Under the pieces are notes generated by a model. That model was not told where the DNA came from and made no database searches. It saw nothing but the letters and a program-made list of their open reading frames with translations. From assembly GCA_905215015.1 (NCBI GenBank), contig CAJMOS010000017.1:1-32547 (forward strand): 32,547 bases of DNA, written 5' to 3'. Below are positions 30,839-32,547 of this stretch, in pieces (position 1 is the stretch's first letter; each line of letters begins with the position of its first letter). Made by a program: the position numbers and the translations under genes. Origin of the DNA: an uncultured bacterium (GTDB lineage Bacteria > Spirochaetota > Spirochaetia > Sphaerochaetales > Sphaerochaetaceae).

Positions 30839-32092
30839 TCAGGAATCAAGCCCGCCCTGCGTGCGATAGACTTCGGTCACCTCGGAGAAGGCGTTCACCA
30901 AAGCCGGGTCAAACCAGATGCCGACGCGGCTCTGGATGAGCTTGATGGACTCGGGTTCGGACATGCCGCTTCTCGTCAACCCATCAAAGGTCTCGATCAG
31001 GTTGACAAGCCGGCTTTCCAGCGGAATCTCCTCGCCTTTCAGTCCTTCGAGACCGGTACCGTCCCAGTTCTCATGGCTGTAGAGGATCATGTTCTTGGCG
31101 ATGATGGCAATCACGTCATCCTGCAGTCCCTCCAACGTCCGCTCGATCAAGGCGCTTCCTTCCTTGCACCTGAGCCTGATCTGGGAGAGCTCGGCCTTGG
31201 AGAACTGCTCCTGATAGGGATGCCCGTACTTCATGTTCCGGATCCGTCCGATTTCTCTGAACGGGAAGGCCTTCTTCACGTTCTCGATATAGGCGTTGGT
31301 GACAAGATTCCGATACGGTTTACGTTTCGACAGCGACTTCAGGACCTCGACCAGCAGATATTCGCTTCGCAACCCGTTGATGCCGTTATTGACCTCGGTA
31401 TTCTCCTCGATGATGGAGGAAAGGGCCATGATCATGTTGGTCTGGATCTTGGTGTTCTTCTCCTTCTCTTCCTCCAGATGCCGATGGTCGGCAATCCTCT
31501 GGACGGTACTGCTGCTCATGATCGCGAAGAACATCAGGCTCAGCACTCCGAACGTGCAGACATTGGTGACATTTGCCAGAAATACGGCCGGCGAATTGAG
31601 CATGTGGGACAAGGAGAGGAAAATCGACGAGGCGCAGACGAGGACGATGGTCATGACCCACACGCTGTCGGTCAGCATCAACGGAATGGCGACCATCAGG
31701 CCGATGAAGGAAATGGCGGGACGGTCGCCGAGGGCGCTCGGCACGAACGCGACATACATGCCCACCATCAACAGGAAAAAGACCATGCAAAGCGCCGTGA
31801 CGCGCATCGCGTTGGGATGCATCCTGAGCCTGCTGTGGCAAATGACATTCACGAAGAAACTGCCTACCACGATTGCGGCATAGACGGTACGGCTGGGGAC
31901 GAGGACACCTGCCTTGAAAGAGGAAAAGAACAGGACCAGCCCTATCAGGAACCCCAAACTGCTTATGCGGGCCATGATCTTGCGATTGCTTTCCTGTATC
32001 TCCGGATAAATCTGATCAAAAACCACCTTCGACTGGCCAGCGTAACAGAAGTCGCGCCGGAATTTCTCATGCCACAACACCCCTGATTCCAT
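30839..32092 (-). CDS. Six-TM membrane protein with degenerate HD-GYP domain
   Basis: 417 residues. Six hydrophobic segments (about 44-58, 69-85, 99-117, 128-140, 144-161 and 171-193) form an N-terminal membrane part. A coiled linker (about 200-225, HLEEEKEKNTKIQ) leads to a C-terminal domain matching HD-GYP c-di-GMP phosphodiesterases over its later half (WDGTGLEGLKGEEIPLESRL, ETFDGLTRSG, WFDPALVNAF). The metal ligands are lost: the HD pair reads Arg279-Glu280 (FREIGRI), the next His is Arg308, and of the HHE motif the first His is Ser339. It is thus probably not a phosphodiesterase but a sensor or binding protein (inference). ATG 32092 has a weak GGGGA and a promoter 15 nt upstream; the frame is open further, so a longer form cannot be excluded. 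Confidence 0.75.
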   Translation of the reverse strand: MESGVLWHEKFRRDFCYAGQSKVVFDQIYPEIQESNRKIMARISSLGFLIGLVLFFSSFKAGVLVPSRTVYAAIVVGSFFVNVICHSRLRMHPNAMRVTALCMVFFLLMVGMYVAFVPSALGDRPAISFIGLMVAIPLMLTDSVWVMTIVLVCASSIFLSLSHMLNSPAVFLANVTNVCTFGVLSLMFFAIMSSSTVQRIADHRHLEEEKEKNTKIQTNMIMALSSIIEENTEVNNGINGLRSEYLLVEVLKSLSKRKPYRNLVTNAYIENVKKAFPFREIGRIRNMKYGHPYQEQFSKAELSQIRLRCKEGSALIERTLEGLQDDVIAIIAKNMILYSHENWDGTGLEGLKGEEIPLESRLVNLIETFDGLTRSGMSEPESIKLIQSRVGIWFDPALVNAFSEVTEVYRTQGGLDS

Positions 32093-32113
32093 ACAAGTCC
32101 CCAATTTGTAAGC

Positions 32114-32143
32114 ATGATACCATAGAGCATCAAGCTCTGTCAG
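32114..32143 (-). promoter_or_regulatory. Promoter of the HD-GYP-type gene with an internal inverted repeat
   Basis: On the minus strand CTGACA (32143-32138) and TATCAT (32119-32114) are 18 nt apart. The spacer holds a perfect inverted repeat AGAGC-N5-GCTCT (32124-32138), a suitable operator position. Start expected near 32107. Confidence 0.6.
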
Positions 32144-32201
32144 ATACGTCTGTGCGAATTCTATCGAATTCTTGTGTTTTTCCGAACTCGCAATGCGTTG
32201 A

Positions 32202-32230
32202 TTGAGCACCGCGCCGTAATTCGGTATCCT
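32202..32230 (+). promoter_or_regulatory. Candidate promoter of mazG
   Basis: TTGAGC (32202-32207) and TATCCT (32225-32230) are 17 nt apart; four of six bases match consensus in each. The expected start near 32237 gives a leader of about 15 nt. GGTGGAG (32234-32240) lies unusually far (11 nt) from the ATG for a Shine-Dalgarno. Confidence 0.45.
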
Positions 32231-32251
32231 GTAGGTGGAGATACCCACGCC

Positions 32252-32547
32252 ATGATTCAGTACACATTTGAAAGGAAACAACAACTTTCCGACGCCCTTA
32301 TGGAGTTGTTCCATATCGTCACCATGCTCCGCAGTCCCGAGGGTTGCCCCTGGGACCGGAAGCAGAACCCGAAATCGATTGCCGGCAACGTGCAGGACGA
32401 GACCTACGAGTATATCGACGCATTGGACAAACAGGACCTCCGTGGAGAACAGGAGGAACTTGGCGACATCATGTTGAACGTGATGATGCTGCTGGAAATG
32501 CACAACGAGAAACCCGATTTCCCTATCGTCGACTCGATCAACGGAGT
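32252..32547 (+). CDS. mazG: Nucleoside triphosphate pyrophosphohydrolase MazG (3' truncated by window edge)
   Basis: 98 residues are visible before the window ends. MazG hydrolyses (d)NTPs to monophosphate and PPi. The family start is clear: LFHIVTMLRSPEGCPWDRKQ, then the helical metal site with acidic residues in DETYEYIDALDK and EQEELGDIMLNVMMLLEMH (the ExxE and ExxD pairs). In place of the usual LLEE before Y the sequence reads VQDE, so one Glu of the first pair is replaced. The start is ATG 32252, with no close Shine-Dalgarno. It is divergent from the HD-GYP-type gene, with about 160 nt between the two starts. Confidence 0.9.
   Translation, partial: MIQYTFERKQQLSDALMELFHIVTMLRSPEGCPWDRKQNPKSIAGNVQDETYEYIDALDKQDLRGEQEELGDIMLNVMMLLEMHNEKPDFPIVDSING

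Noticed and set aside
1..32547. Mobile elements, CRISPR arrays, phage or defence genes, tRNA or rRNA
   Set aside because: I looked through all gaps on both strands and saw no repeat-spacer pattern, transposase-type protein, tRNA-like cloverleaf or rRNA sequence; the content is core genome.

Overview
This window is a stretch of core bacterial chromosome, high in G+C with strongly G/C-biased third codon positions. It most likely comes from a spirochaete, perhaps a Sphaerochaeta relative. The best evidence is the very long GreA (about 909 aa, a large helical N-terminal part fused to a normal GreA), an architecture I know from Treponema and Borrelia. The order rimP-nusA-infB-rbfA-truB-ribF-rpsO-pnp and the small lipoproteins with spirochaete-tolerant lipoboxes agree with this. 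The species assignment is inference; there is no rRNA or tRNA in the window.

Layout. Positions 1-451 hold the end of a transglutaminase-like gene. A 211-bp leader follows, with a possible 31-codon ORF, a good promoter and an intrinsic terminator. Next comes a tightly packed plus-strand block for translation and RNA: rimP, nusA, infB, rbfA, truB, ribF and rpsO (663-7817). After a terminator come pnp, dut and two LptF/LptG-family permeases (7956-12819), then tgt, murJ and two small related membrane proteins (12899-16555). The second of these carries an exact 81-bp tandem duplication. The giant greA lies convergent on the minus strand (16618-19347).

From a divergent promoter region run rpe, dtd and recA (19593-21903). 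Then come scpA, scpB, an rluB-type pseudouridine synthase and cmk (21962-24958), and rpsA (24983-26686). Beyond rpsA the content becomes more accessory: a TPR membrane protein, two unrecognised lipoproteins separated by an AT-rich gap, an 8-oxoguanine deaminase and a membrane protein with a degenerate HD-GYP domain (both minus strand), and the start of a divergent mazG.

How it works together. Most neighbouring genes overlap by 4-23 nt, which suggests translational coupling. The first operon joins ribosome maturation (RimP, RbfA, TruB, S15), initiation (IF-2) and elongation/termination control (NusA). The recA-scpAB group deals with chromosome maintenance, and cmk-rpsA is a common pair. Two operons (rpe and scpA) have near-consensus promoters placed so that the transcript should start at or next to the ATG, with no Shine-Dalgarno, so leaderless mRNAs are likely.

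I found no mobile element, CRISPR array, phage or defence system. The most interesting signals are the nusA-operon leader, the two leaderless promoters, the fresh 81-bp duplication in a membrane protein, RibF without a recognisable riboflavin kinase active site, and the inactive-looking HD-GYP protein.
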